Shown here in pieces: positions 18,270 through 26,947 of a stretch of 64,000 bases of DNA (position 1 is its first letter; each line of letters begins with the position of its first letter). Origin of the DNA: Gemmatimonadota bacterium. Lineage in GTDB: Bacteria > Gemmatimonadota > Gemmatimonadetes > Longimicrobiales > Gaopeijiaceae. The stretch is from the NCBI GenBank assembly GCA_022826005.1, contig JAJDVT010000070.1:85531-149530 (forward strand). Direction: 5' to 3'. The notes below the pieces were generated by a model, which saw only the letters and a list, made by a program, of their open reading frames with translations, was not told the DNA's origin and made no database searches. Made by a program: the position numbers and the translations under genes.

Positions 18270-18912
18270 GTGCTGGTCATCAGCCGGTGCCTGGAGCTGG
18301 AGCCCTGCCGCTGTGACGGCGGCATCATCCGCTTCGACTCGGTAAAGTCCCTCCAAACGCACGTCGATTGCCGACCCGTCTGCCCGGGAGCTGGAGGTGG
18401 GGCCGGGGGTCCCGCGGGATGTGGTCCGTCTCGTGGCGTCGGGGGGGCGGAATCTGCTTCAACAGCCTTCTGCCGGCTGTGACCTCACCGGCGACATGGA
18501 GGCGTTCGCCAATGACTTCCCGGGTTCGCTCAACGGAGTGGACGGGTTCATCCTCAAGTCGCGTTCGCCGAGCTGCGGCACCGGCAGTGTCAAGGTCTTC
18601 GACGGGATGGAGTCGCAGACCGCCGTGCGTCGCTCCCCCGGGCTCTTCGCGGCCGCCGTGCTCGATCGCTACGGCCACCTCGCGGTCGAGGACGAGGGGC
18701 GCCTGCGCAACCATCGCATTCGCGAACACTTCCTGACCAAGCACTTCGCGCGCCAGCTGGAGCGCTACCGCGAAGGACAGCTGCCTGCGGTCGCGATTGC
18801 CACGCTGCTGGAGTCGTGGGCTATCCGGTTCGGAGCGGTCTACATTCTCGACCAGGCTCTGTTCGCGCGCTTCCCCGCGACGCTGGCCACCCTGGCGGAC
18901 TCCGGGAAGGGG
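18270..18912 (+). pseudogene. DUF523-DUF1722 (YbgA-like) gene remnant
   Basis: The N-terminal DUF523 module begins ISRCLELEPC and reads to RPVCP, then a one-base frame change leads to ELEVGPGVPRDVVRLV and on to ILKSRSPSCGTGSVKVF. The conserved cysteines (SRCLE, PVCP, SPSCG) are present. The DUF1722 module starts at REHFLTKHFA but jumps straight to LERYREGQLP and LESWAIRF, skipping roughly 80 residues that normally lie between. So there is one frameshift and one internal deletion. In E. coli ybgA lies directly before phr, so the remnant photolyase next door supports the identity. Function of the intact family is uncertain; DUF523 has been linked to thiouracil desulfuration. Confidence 0.75.
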
Positions 18913-18943
18913 CGCTCGGCGGGGCGACAGCGGCGACCGCGGC

Positions 18944-20398
18944 TCAGCGGCTTCGCGTCCACGTCTCGAAGAACCCGTCTCCCTCTCCGAGGATGGGGGC
19001 GCCGAGCAGGCGGCCGGACAGAATCGCCGCCCCCCGCATCTGGAAGAAGAGGGCTTCGGGGCTATCCGGCCAGACCGGAACCTGGGTCGCCCGGACGTGG
19101 CCGACGGCTACGCGCAGCGCGACTGAATCGGCGCCGCTCGCGGCGAGGATCGAGATGGAATCGGGTGCGGATCGGAGGCTATCGTCGGGCCAATGCGTGG
19201 AGAGACGGCGAATCGGCAGAATCCCCGCGAAACCGTGCTCGTCGGTCAGGTAGAGGATGCGCGGCCCCGCCGCTCCCTGCTCACGGTCACCGTCGCGGAC
19301 GCCTCCGTACAGGACCGAATAGTCCCCCGCCTGCGCCTGGCCCCAGTCCCAGATGACGCCGCCCCACGTGCCCCAGTTGTGGTCGTGATAGGTGCGGGCG
19401 CCCTCGACTCGCGTGCACTTGGCCCCCTCGCACACCCGTCCGGTGGCACGTGCGTCAAGGAGGGGGACGGTGTAGCCGGAGGTGATACCCTCTCCCCCGA
19501 TTTCTACCGGGGGCAGGTAACGCCGCGAGCTGGCCGTGACGGTGAGGTCGAGGGTGAGCGGGCCGCTGCCGGTCTCGGAGGGGATGTAGGCGACGAGGGC
19601 GTAGCTGCCGTCGTCCTCGATGGTCACGCTGGAGCGGCCGATCACCAGGTCGGGCTGTCCGTCCGAAAAGCCGACCTGGCCGGAGGGAACGCCGGCGGAG
19701 TACGCGCGCTCGCCGGCCCCGGGCTCCACCCGCGTGGCCAGCATCCGTCCACCCCAGCGACCGTCCGGCACCCGGCCCGCGATCATCCAGGTCAGGTAGA
19801 GCCAGCCGGAGTCGGGGAGCATCAGATTGAAGTAGTGCCACTCGGCCCAGGTGGAGTCGGCGGCGGCGGCACCCCGGGGCAGGTGCAGCGCGTCCAGGGA
19901 ACGGTAGAGCTCGGCGTCGGTGGGGTCACGCCAGCGACGGTCGGCGTCCAGGTCCTCCCAGGTGCCCGCGACGAGGGCAGGCGCGACCTCGAGGCGGTCG
20001 GCCAGGCCGGGAATCGTGCCGCTCGCGGAGACCGGCACGAGACCGGAATCGGCCTCCAGATAAAGGAGTTCGTCGTCGATCCAGGGGGCGGCCGCCGCGA
20101 TCCGCCCCTCGAACCGTGGCCCCGCGAGGACCTCCCGGTAGAGGAGCGGCGCCTGCTCGATCGAGAAGTACATGGAGCCGGCGCCACCCGTCTTCAGTGT
20201 CTCCAGGTCAATGCCGGCGGGAAGGACGATGAGGTCTCCACCTCCCACCAGTTCCGTGTCCCGGGACTGTTCCACCAGGGCGCCGCCGACCGACAGCAGG
20301 ACGATCGTGACGCCCACGCCGAGCGCGTATCCGGCGAGCAGGAGGAGGCTGCGCCCTGGACGCTGCCGGAAGGAGCCCCGGACCAGCTGCGGGATCAC
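18944..20398 (-). CDS. MacB-like N-terminal segment fused to CrtC/AttH-like domain
   Basis: A 484-residue membrane-anchored protein. Residues 1-75 look like the start of an FtsX/MacB permease: basic RGSFRQRPGR, one transmembrane helix (about 14-36), then an extracytoplasmic segment (VEQSRDTELVGGGDLIVLP). From about residue 130 onward the sequence resembles the lipocalin-like CrtC (carotenoid 1,2-hydratase)/AttH family, with the hallmark YHDHNWGTWGG near 345 and DWGQAQAGDYSVLYGG. The GTG start overlaps the stop of the ABC ATPase gene (GTGA), so it is the last gene of the exporter operon. It may act on, or chaperone, the hydrophobic cargo of that exporter. The domain call is moderate; the fusion is seen directly in one continuous frame. 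Confidence 0.7.
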   Translation of the reverse strand: MIPQLVRGSFRQRPGRSLLLLAGYALGVGVTIVLLSVGGALVEQSRDTELVGGGDLIVLPAGIDLETLKTGGAGSMYFSIEQAPLLYREVLAGPRFEGRIAAAAPWIDDELLYLEADSGLVPVSASGTIPGLADRLEVAPALVAGTWEDLDADRRWRDPTDAELYRSLDALHLPRGAAAADSTWAEWHYFNLMLPDSGWLYLTWMIAGRVPDGRWGGRMLATRVEPGAGERAYSAGVPSGQVGFSDGQPDLVIGRSSVTIEDDGSYALVAYIPSETGSGPLTLDLTVTASSRRYLPPVEIGGEGITSGYTVPLLDARATGRVCEGAKCTRVEGARTYHDHNWGTWGGVIWDWGQAQAGDYSVLYGGVRDGDREQGAAGPRILYLTDEHGFAGILPIRRLSTHWPDDSLRSAPDSISILAASGADSVALRVAVGHVRATQVPVWPDSPEALFFQMRGAAILSGRLLGAPILGEGDGFFETWTRSR

Positions 20399-21132
20399 GG
20401 CCGGGTTCTCCCGTCCACGACCTGGATGCTGCGGCGGGCCCCGGCGGCGAGCTCCGGATCGTGGGTGGCGACGACAAGAGTCGTGCCGGCGGCGTTCAGC
20501 TCCTGGAAGAGCGCAAGGACGCGGCGCGAGGTGGCCCGGTCGAGTTCCCCGGTGGGCTCGTCGGCCAGGATGAGCGCAGGGTCGTTTGCCAGGGCGCGCG
20601 CGATGGCGACGCGCTGGCACTGTCCGCCGGAGAGTTCACTCGGCCGGTGCCGCAGCCGGTCCGCGAGACCCACCTGCTCGAGCACGGCGGCGGCGCGTTC
20701 GCGGCGCTCCCGGCGCCCCACCCGCGCGGCGGCAAGGGGCAGCTCGACGTTCTCGATCGCGCTCAGCATCGGGAGCAGGTGGAACCTCTGGAAGACAAGT
20801 CCGACCTCGCGCAGGCGGAGGGCCGCGCGTTCCTCGACCGAGAGACGGGCGAGGTCGCGGCCCAGGAAGAGCACTTCGCCGCTCGTGGGGAGATCGACGC
20901 CGCCGAGCAGGTGCAGCAGGGTGGACTTGCCCGATCCGCTCGGTCCGGTCACCGCGAGGAAATCACCCCGTGCGACGGTGACGCTGGCGCCGCGAAGTGC
21001 CCGTACCCGGGTGCGGCCGCGCCGGTAGTCGCGCGTGACTTCACGCGCCGTGACCACAGTACCGCCCACACCGGCCTGGCTCCCGCGGCCGCCCCGCGAC
21101 CCGCCCCGGTCACCGCTTGCGCTCGTCGTCAC
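20395..21132 (-). CDS. ABC transporter ATPase, LolD/MacB type
   Basis: A 245-residue ABC ATPase of the LolD/MacB group. Walker A GPSGSGKST lies at 63-71, signature LSGGQCQR near 165, Walker B LILADEPTGELD near 185, and the switch His in THDPE near 223. It powers the two FtsX-like permeases encoded just upstream, moving lipids, lipoproteins or hydrophobic molecules out of the inner membrane. Its ATG overlaps the permease stop, and its stop overlaps the next start, so the operon is translated as a chain. The N-terminal 25 residues are a Gly/Ser/Arg-rich extension. Confidence 0.93.
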   Translation of the reverse strand: MTTSASGDRGGSRGGRGSQAGVGGTVVTAREVTRDYRRGRTRVRALRGASVTVARGDFLAVTGPSGSGKSTLLHLLGGVDLPTSGEVLFLGRDLARLSVEERAALRLREVGLVFQRFHLLPMLSAIENVELPLAAARVGRRERRERAAAVLEQVGLADRLRHRPSELSGGQCQRVAIARALANDPALILADEPTGELDRATSRRVLALFQELNAAGTTLVVATHDPELAAGARRSIQVVDGRTRP

Positions 21133-22322
21133 GGCTCCTCCCGGTGCAGCAGTTCGGTCACCTCCCGCCCCGCGGCGTGGAGCGCCGGCACCAGCCCCGC
21201 CACGGCCCCCGAGACGATCACCAGCGCGTACGCGGTCACCAGGCTCGCCGGCTGCAGCACGAAGAACCGCACGGCGGCCGGCAAGCCGGGAAGTCCGGCC
21301 AGGATGGACTCCAGGTATCCGGCCACAACCACTGAAAGCCCGATCCCGATGCCGCCTCCGATCACGGCCAGGATCACGCTCTCGGCAGCGATGTCGCCGA
21401 CGACGCGGGCCCGCCCGACGCCGATCGCCCGCACCGCTGCGATTACCCCGAGCCGCTCGCTCACCGAGACAGCGGTGATGGTACCTATCAGCAGCGCCGC
21501 CACGAAGAGGCTCACGCTCCCCAGGACCACGGAGACCTGCCGGAAGTAGGACAGCCGTTCGTCCAGTTCGTCGGCGATACCCGCGAGGGTGACGACTTCC
21601 ACCCGTTGCGAAGCGGCCACGATCCCCGCCCGCACGGCCTCCGGATCGGCGTCCCCCTCCATCCGGACCATGGCGAAGGAGACCTCGTCGTCCAGTCCGG
21701 AGAGTGCCTGCAGATCGGCCATCGGCATCGCCACCGGCATGTCCCGCCGGGTCGCGAAGACGAAGTCACCCGTCCCCGACACCCGCACCGTTGCGCTCCG
21801 GCCCCACCCCGCGAAGCCGCTGGCCGTGGCCAGCCGCAGACGACTGTCCGGGCCGACGCCGAGCTCCACGGCCAGCCTGGCGTCCAGCAGCACCTCCCCC
21901 GTCCCGGGCAGCTCACCCTCGACCAGCCCGTAGAGGGCGCGGTTCCCCGGATCCAGTCCCAGCGCCAGCGTGCGCCTAGCTTCGCGGGAATCCACCCCCC
22001 CCTCCACCACCTCGGCGCTGACCGACATCGCCAGCACCGGCGCGACCCGCTCCACCCCGGCCACCGACCCGACGCTGTCCTGAAGCGCCCCCCACCCCGG
22101 GATCGTGGCCTCCGTATCGAACGGCAGGGTCCCCTTCGGCGACACCCGCAGTTCGTATCCGCGCGACTCGAGCAGGTCCCCGAAGCTCTGCTGGATCCCC
22201 ACGGCGAGCATGAGCATGTCGGCGAGCATCGCCGTCGACACCGCCACACCGGCCACGGTGAGCAGGGTCCGGAGCGGACGGTGACGCAGCTCGCGGATCG
22301 AGTTGCGGGCAAGCACGCTCAT
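21129..22322 (-). CDS. FtsX-like ABC permease
   Basis: A 397-residue permease with the MacB/LolE layout: a basic start (RNSIRELRHRPLRTLLT), the first helix about residues 20-42, a large extracytoplasmic MacB_PCD domain, and three C-terminal helices (about 265-290, 315-345, 355-380). The ATG overlaps the stop of the upstream permease gene (ATGA), and its own stop overlaps the ATPase start. This is the complete permease of the operon; its partner lacks the first half. The likely function is export of a hydrophobic compound or lipoprotein, with the CrtC-like protein as an accessory. Confidence 0.88.
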   Translation of the reverse strand: MSVLARNSIRELRHRPLRTLLTVAGVAVSTAMLADMLMLAVGIQQSFGDLLESRGYELRVSPKGTLPFDTEATIPGWGALQDSVGSVAGVERVAPVLAMSVSAEVVEGGVDSREARRTLALGLDPGNRALYGLVEGELPGTGEVLLDARLAVELGVGPDSRLRLATASGFAGWGRSATVRVSGTGDFVFATRRDMPVAMPMADLQALSGLDDEVSFAMVRMEGDADPEAVRAGIVAASQRVEVVTLAGIADELDERLSYFRQVSVVLGSVSLFVAALLIGTITAVSVSERLGVIAAVRAIGVGRARVVGDIAAESVILAVIGGGIGIGLSVVVAGYLESILAGLPGLPAAVRFFVLQPASLVTAYALVIVSGAVAGLVPALHAAGREVTELLHREEP

Positions 22323-23167
22323 CGCCCGATCTGATCGAGCGGATCGGTTGCGAACAGCCGCGCACCGGCCACCAGCCCCGCCCCCAGCCCCAGCACCACG
22401 GCCAGCCCGAGCGCCTGGACCGCCATCTCGCCGGTCATGATCGAGAAGACCAGGGTGGTGTCGTACGCACGCTGGTAGTACGCGTTCACCACCGCCGACG
22501 CGGCGAAGCCCACGCCCAGCCCGGCCACGCCCCCCACCGCGGAGAGCAGCGCGGCTTCGGCGACCGTCCACCCCATCAGGATCCGTCGCGGGATGCCCGC
22601 CAGCCGCGCGGCCGCAACCGCCGCCCGCCGCTCCTGCACCTTCAGGACCATGATGCACGCGAGGAACACGCCGCCGGCCACGAGCGTGATCCCCGCGATA
22701 GCCGCGTGAAAGCGGCTCACCACGCGAAAGGTGGTCGAGGCGCGGTCGGCCACCTCCGCGGCGGGCCACACCTGCGCGCCGGCCAGGAGCGGCTCGATCT
22801 CACGGGCAGTGCCGGGGGCGTCAACGCCGGGGCGCAACTTCACAGTGAAGTAGTCGACCTCGCCGTCCCGCCCCGAGAGCGCCTGCAGGTGCGGCAGATG
22901 GAGGAGCACGCGCGGACGGGTGCTCATCAGTGCCGAAGGGTCCGCCCGCGGCTCGAAAACGGCGGCCACCAGGGCCGGGCAGGGCTCGGCGTCCGGAGCG
23001 GACCGCAACCGCACCACCGACCCCGCCTCGATTCCCGCACGGTCCGCGTAGGGCCGTTCGACCAGGACCTGCAGGTCTTCCGGGCAGGGGGCCTGGGGGG
23101 CCTGGAGAGCCTGGGAAACCTGTGGCAGGCCCGCGAGAACCCCCGCGGCCAGGCGGAGTCCCCTCAC
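22319..23167 (-). CDS. FtsX-like ABC permease, short, lacks N-terminal helix
   Basis: A 282-residue protein matching only the distal part of an FtsX/MacB permease: part of the extracytoplasmic domain, then three helices (about 160-180, 205-230, 255-275) with LKVQERRAAVAAARLAGIPR, typical of the loop after the second helix. The usual first transmembrane helix and about 100 residues are missing, and an in-frame stop shortly upstream of the GTG rules out a longer start. The N-terminus (RLAAGVLAGLPQVSQALQ) is only weakly signal-like. It may be truncated yet retained, since its stop still overlaps the next start. A MacB-like N-terminal helix sits on the CrtC-like protein at the other end of the operon. 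Confidence 0.72.
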   Translation of the reverse strand: MRGLRLAAGVLAGLPQVSQALQAPQAPCPEDLQVLVERPYADRAGIEAGSVVRLRSAPDAEPCPALVAAVFEPRADPSALMSTRPRVLLHLPHLQALSGRDGEVDYFTVKLRPGVDAPGTAREIEPLLAGAQVWPAAEVADRASTTFRVVSRFHAAIAGITLVAGGVFLACIMVLKVQERRAAVAAARLAGIPRRILMGWTVAEAALLSAVGGVAGLGVGFAASAVVNAYYQRAYDTTLVFSIMTGEMAVQALGLAVVLGLGAGLVAGARLFATDPLDQIGR

Positions 23168-23204
23168 GCGGGCCTGTCCACGAACTGCCAGGCTCCGGAG
23201 GGTG

Positions 23205-24374
23205 CTACCTCGTCCCCGTCGCCCTCATCCCGTCCGGAAAGATCTCGTTCCAGCCCGCCATGAACCGCTTCATCTCCTCCTCGGTCCCGATCGACACGCG
23301 CAGGTAGTCGAGCATCGGCGGGAAGTCGCGCCCCACGGCGACATCGCGCCTGCGGAACTGGGCCCGCACCTCGGAGGCCGGCCGGCCCGTGTGCACCATG
23401 AAGAAGTTGGTCTCCGACGGGATCACCTCGAAGCCCTGGTCGCGGAGATCCTTCATCGTGGCTTCCCGGAGCTCGATCGTGGTGTCGCGCACGTACTTCT
23501 CGGACTCGTGATCCTGTAGCGCCGCAACTCCGCCCCACCGGACCAGCGCGTTCACGCTGCCGGTGGCGTAGGTGCGCATCTCGTCGATCATCTCGGCGGG
23601 GGCGATTCCGTAGCCGAGCCGCAGACCCGCCATCCCGTAGATCTTGGAGAAGGTGCGGGTGACGAGGACCTTGCGGCCCTCCTTGATGTACTTCACCGCG
23701 CTCGCATACCGCGGATCCTGCACGAAGTGGTGGTACGCCTCGTCGATCAGCACGGGGATGTCCTCGGGGATCCCGTTCAGCAGGTGCCGAATGTCGGAAT
23801 CGGGCACGACCACGCCCGTCGGGTTGTTCGGGTTGACCACGTACACCAGTCCGACATCGCGGTAGTTGCGCCTGGTGACCTCGATCAGGTCGTCGATGTC
23901 CTGGGTGTGATCGGCCAGCAGCGGCCGCGCGATCACGTCCGCGTCGATCCCCGTCGCCACGCGGTAGACGCTCATGTAGGTGGGCTCGACGCCGACCACC
24001 TTCTCCTCGTGCCCGAGGAAGGCGATGCCGGCCACCTTGAGCGTCTCGCCCGAACCCGCGTTCATGATGATGTTATCGGTGTCCAGGCCGTGATGCTCGG
24101 CGATCTTCTCGTGGATGTCCCCGTCGGGGTAGCCGTAGCGGTTCGCGTACTTCCAGGCGGCTTCCATCGACGCCATCATCTTTTCGGACGGGCCGTAGGG
24201 GTTCTCGTTGGAGGATAGCTTGGCCAGCTCGTCGTAGGGGTCGAGCTGGGCGAGGCCGGGAGGAGGCGGGGGGAGGCGGAGCGAGGCGAGGGCCGAGCCG
24301 GGGCGGAGTCCGATCGCGCCCAGAGCGGCAGCTGCGCCGCCCACGAAATGCCGACGTGAGAATCCGTTCTTCAT
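23205..24374 (-). CDS. Tat-exported PLP aminotransferase, HisC-like
   Basis: A 389-residue fold-type I aminotransferase related to histidinol-phosphate aminotransferase. PLP-binding Lys244 is in TFSKIYGMAG, Asp211 in LIDEAYH and the substrate-loop Asn in NPNNPTG (residues 181-187). It starts with a clear twin-arginine signal, FSRRHFVGGAAAALGAIGL, so the folded enzyme with its PLP is predicted to be exported. That is unusual for an aminotransferase, and no his genes are nearby, so a biosynthetic HisC role is unlikely. AGGAGAG six bases before the ATG supports the start. It lies between the VWA gene and the ABC operon, all on the same strand. Substrate unknown. Confidence 0.85.
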   Translation of the reverse strand: MKNGFSRRHFVGGAAAALGAIGLRPGSALASLRLPPPPPGLAQLDPYDELAKLSSNENPYGPSEKMMASMEAAWKYANRYGYPDGDIHEKIAEHHGLDTDNIIMNAGSGETLKVAGIAFLGHEEKVVGVEPTYMSVYRVATGIDADVIARPLLADHTQDIDDLIEVTRRNYRDVGLVYVVNPNNPTGVVVPDSDIRHLLNGIPEDIPVLIDEAYHHFVQDPRYASAVKYIKEGRKVLVTRTFSKIYGMAGLRLGYGIAPAEMIDEMRTYATGSVNALVRWGGVAALQDHESEKYVRDTTIELREATMKDLRDQGFEVIPSETNFFMVHTGRPASEVRAQFRRRDVAVGRDFPPMLDYLRVSIGTEEEMKRFMAGWNEIFPDGMRATGTR

Positions 24375-24468
24375 CGTGAGTCTCTCCTTGCTCCAGCCGG
24401 GCGCGGGGGCCGCCGTGGCCGGCGCGCGTTGCAGGCATCATAGGCGCGGGATGGGGTGGCGCGCCAGT

Positions 24469-25644
24469 TCAGAGAGACCGGTGCGGCCGCCTCAGCGCCC
24501 CCGCCAGCTCCTCCAGACTCTCCAGGTTATGCACCGGCCGGTGCTCATCCACCTCCGGCAGCAGCGCCCGGATCCCGGCGGCCCGGGGCGCGAACGCCCG
24601 GTAGCGGAGCAGCGGGTTCAGCCAGATCAGGGTGCGGCACGACTTGCGCAGCCGGCGGGCCTGGGCGCGGATCCCTTCGCCCGCCTCGCGGTCCAGCCCG
24701 TCGGTGACCAGGAGCACGACCGCGCCCTGGGCGAGCAGCCGACGCGACCAGTGCAGGTTGAAGGCCTGCAGCGAGGCGCCGATGCGGGTGCCGCCGTACC
24801 AGTCGCGCACCTCCGTGCCGATGCGGTCGAGCGCGCGGTCCACGTCGCGGTCGCGCAACAGCCGGGTGATGTTGGTGAGGCGGGTGCCGAACACGAAGGT
24901 GTGAACCCGGTCGGCGGCGTTGGTCAGCGTGTGGAAGAAGTGCAGCAGGATGCGGGAATAGGCCTCCATCGAGCCGGAGATGTCGCAGAGCGCGACGATG
25001 GTGGGCCGCCGCGTCCTGGTGGAGTTGCGCTGGAGCGGGAGCGGGAATCCGCCGGTGCGGACGGCGGTCCGCAGCGTGCGGCGCAGGTCGATGAAGCGGC
25101 CGCGCGGATCGGGTTCGTGGCGGCGCGTCGGCACCGGGCGCAGGTCGAGCCGGAGCGTGCGGATGACTTCCCGTGCCTGCAGGACTTCGGCCGCGGTCAT
25201 GTCCTCGAAGTCCCTGGTGCGGAGGACTTCCGTGGGCGACCACGCCATGCGCAGCGGGATCTCCTGCGCGGGGGCGTCGGCGGGGGGGGTGGGGGGGCGG
25301 GGGGCGGAATCGTCCTCCGTCTGGAGCCGGGCGGGCGCGCGCGGCGACGGCGGCTGCTCCATCGGGATCTGCGAGCGCGACAGCAGCGCGGCGAGCGCCT
25401 CGTCCCCCCCGAACGGGTCGCGCCAGAAGAGCCGGAAGGCGCTCTTGAAGATGTGGCGGTGCTCGCGCCTGGCCACAAGGGTGCCGTGCAGGGCCCAGTA
25501 GAACTGCTGCCTGGCCGTGACGTCGATGGCCCGCAGCGCCCGCACCGCGGTGATCGTGTGGCCGGGTCCGACGGGCAGTCCGGCAGCGCGCAACAGGCGC
25601 ACGAAGTGCGCGACGTTCTCGGGGAGGCGGCCGGGGGGGGTCAT
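24469..25644 (-). CDS. CoxE-like VWA domain protein
   Basis: A 391-residue protein with a von Willebrand A domain in its C-terminal half; the metal-site motif is CDISGSM near residue 228, with a TDGLDR segment near 318. Length and N-terminal region (LPENVAHFVRLLRAAGLPVG) fit CoxE, which works with the AAA ATPase CoxD to build the CuSMo or related molybdenum site of CO-dehydrogenase-family enzymes. A CoxD-like gene lies 7 kb away in the form II cox operon. The central linker is Pro-rich. The ATG lies only 7 bases after the stop of the Fic gene, so the two may be co-transcribed. The CoxE role is inferred from family and neighbours. Confidence 0.82.
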   Translation of the reverse strand: MTPPGRLPENVAHFVRLLRAAGLPVGPGHTITAVRALRAIDVTARQQFYWALHGTLVARREHRHIFKSAFRLFWRDPFGGDEALAALLSRSQIPMEQPPSPRAPARLQTEDDSAPRPPTPPADAPAQEIPLRMAWSPTEVLRTRDFEDMTAAEVLQAREVIRTLRLDLRPVPTRRHEPDPRGRFIDLRRTLRTAVRTGGFPLPLQRNSTRTRRPTIVALCDISGSMEAYSRILLHFFHTLTNAADRVHTFVFGTRLTNITRLLRDRDVDRALDRIGTEVRDWYGGTRIGASLQAFNLHWSRRLLAQGAVVLLVTDGLDREAGEGIRAQARRLRKSCRTLIWLNPLLRYRAFAPRAAGIRALLPEVDEHRPVHNLESLEELAGALRRPHRSL

Positions 25645-25651
25645 GTCTCAA

Positions 25652-26848
25652 TCAATACGACGCGACCTCGTCAAAGTCGATTTCGATGGCTCCGAAGTCG
25701 ATACTGACAAGCTGGTGTACAGAGTCAGGATCATCCTGCAGGGAGATGAAGCCGAGTTCGGCGAGTCGGCGAATTTCACGGATGAAGGTCCGGGGGGTCA
25801 CTTCGCGATACGCGCCCCGGACGTAGGGGGAGTTTACGAGGTCGGCCAGGCGGATCAGGGTTGACGCACGCTCCGAAAAGGGGTCCGTGGGCTCCGTCTC
25901 CACCAGGAGGTAGTCAAGCAAAGCGAATTCACGAGGGTTGAGCAGGTGTCGGCGCTCGCTTACCCGCATTGCAAGCGCCCGGGTCAACGTATCGCGGTAG
26001 ACGAGTCGGTTCAGCTTCGTCTTGATGAAACTGTTGATCCCGCTCAGTTCCGCCTCGAAGCCGCGAAGCCCGAATTCGACGAAGGGCGCCAGATCGAAGG
26101 GCTGCGTTCTTCGGCACTCCTGGAGGCGTCGCTGGTACTCGTTGCCGTTGCGGTAGAAGTAGTTCGACAGTCCGTAGAATCCGTTGACGTTGTATCCGCC
26201 CTCGTAGAGGATCGCCGCCTCGACGAGGCGGGAGACCCGACCGTTGCCATCCCCGAACGGGTGGATGGTCACGAGGAAAAAATGGGCGAGAAGGGCCCTT
26301 ACGACGGGGTGTTGGCTGCGCAGGCCACGGGAGTTCACGAACTCCACGAACTCGTGCATGAGCCGTGGGAGATCCTCATGCGGAGCGCCCAGGTGGAGCC
26401 CGCCGAGTTCCATCGTGCCGACCTGCACACCATTTGTGCGAAGGCCGCCGGGCACGTTGTCGGCTTCATCGGACAGGCGTGTCATCACTTCGTGCATATG
26501 GAGGATGTCCCGCACGCTGATCGGTGGTCTGCCGGGTCCGAACCGTTCCCGCACCCAGTTCTGGGCGGTGTCCGCGTTGAGTATCTGCCGGAACTCGCGG
26601 CCTTCGGGATCGAGACCGGCCTTTCCCCCAAGAAACTCGGCGATCTGAGCCTCGGACAAGGGGTTTCCCTCCAGCGCCGTGGAGCCATGGACGGTCCTGA
26701 TTCGGTTGAGGACATCGAGCTGTTCCGTCCATTCCGGAGGAAGGAGCAAGCTCATGGCGGCTTCCTTCCGCCCCTCGATGCGGACCAGGACGGGCATCAT
26801 TCCCGGAAGCTGGAGCCGGAAGTCGAAGCTGAATTGCGACCAGTCCAT
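25652..26848 (-). CDS. Fic family protein (AMP transferase)
   Basis: A 398-residue Fic protein. The active-site motif HPFGDGNGRVSR occupies residues 196-207 and matches HxFx(D/E)GNGRxxR exactly, so AMP transfer from ATP to a hydroxyl on a target protein is expected. An inhibitory-type helix motif, STALEG (residues 56-61, S/T-x3-E-G), precedes the core, which is the class II arrangement for auto-inhibition. A winged-helix-like C-terminus follows (about 290-380). The region upstream is unusually AT-rich and carries near-identical 19-base direct repeats, suggesting tight regulation. It is followed after 7 bases by the VWA gene. Target unknown. Confidence 0.9.
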   Translation of the reverse strand: MDWSQFSFDFRLQLPGMMPVLVRIEGRKEAAMSLLLPPEWTEQLDVLNRIRTVHGSTALEGNPLSEAQIAEFLGGKAGLDPEGREFRQILNADTAQNWVRERFGPGRPPISVRDILHMHEVMTRLSDEADNVPGGLRTNGVQVGTMELGGLHLGAPHEDLPRLMHEFVEFVNSRGLRSQHPVVRALLAHFFLVTIHPFGDGNGRVSRLVEAAILYEGGYNVNGFYGLSNYFYRNGNEYQRRLQECRRTQPFDLAPFVEFGLRGFEAELSGINSFIKTKLNRLVYRDTLTRALAMRVSERRHLLNPREFALLDYLLVETEPTDPFSERASTLIRLADLVNSPYVRGAYREVTPRTFIREIRRLAELGFISLQDDPDSVHQLVSIDFGAIEIDFDEVASY

Positions 26849-26864
26849 TTATCTGACACCTTCC

Positions 26865-26947
26865 ATGACATGCTACTTGACGATTCAAGTTATTGCTGTA
26901 AAGTAATATAATTCACTCATTGGCTTTAGTATGACATGATATTTGAC
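26865..26947. promoter_or_regulatory. AT-rich fic promoter region with direct repeats
   Basis: ATGACATGCTACTTGACGA at 26865-26883 recurs with two changes at 26931-26949 (ATGACATGATATTTGACGA). Between them lie an inverted repeat, ACTTG/CAAGT (26875-26890), and a TATAAT hexamer (26907-26912). AT content is far above the surroundings. This is most likely the fic promoter and operator; the repeats could also be an insertion scar. Confidence 0.45.
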
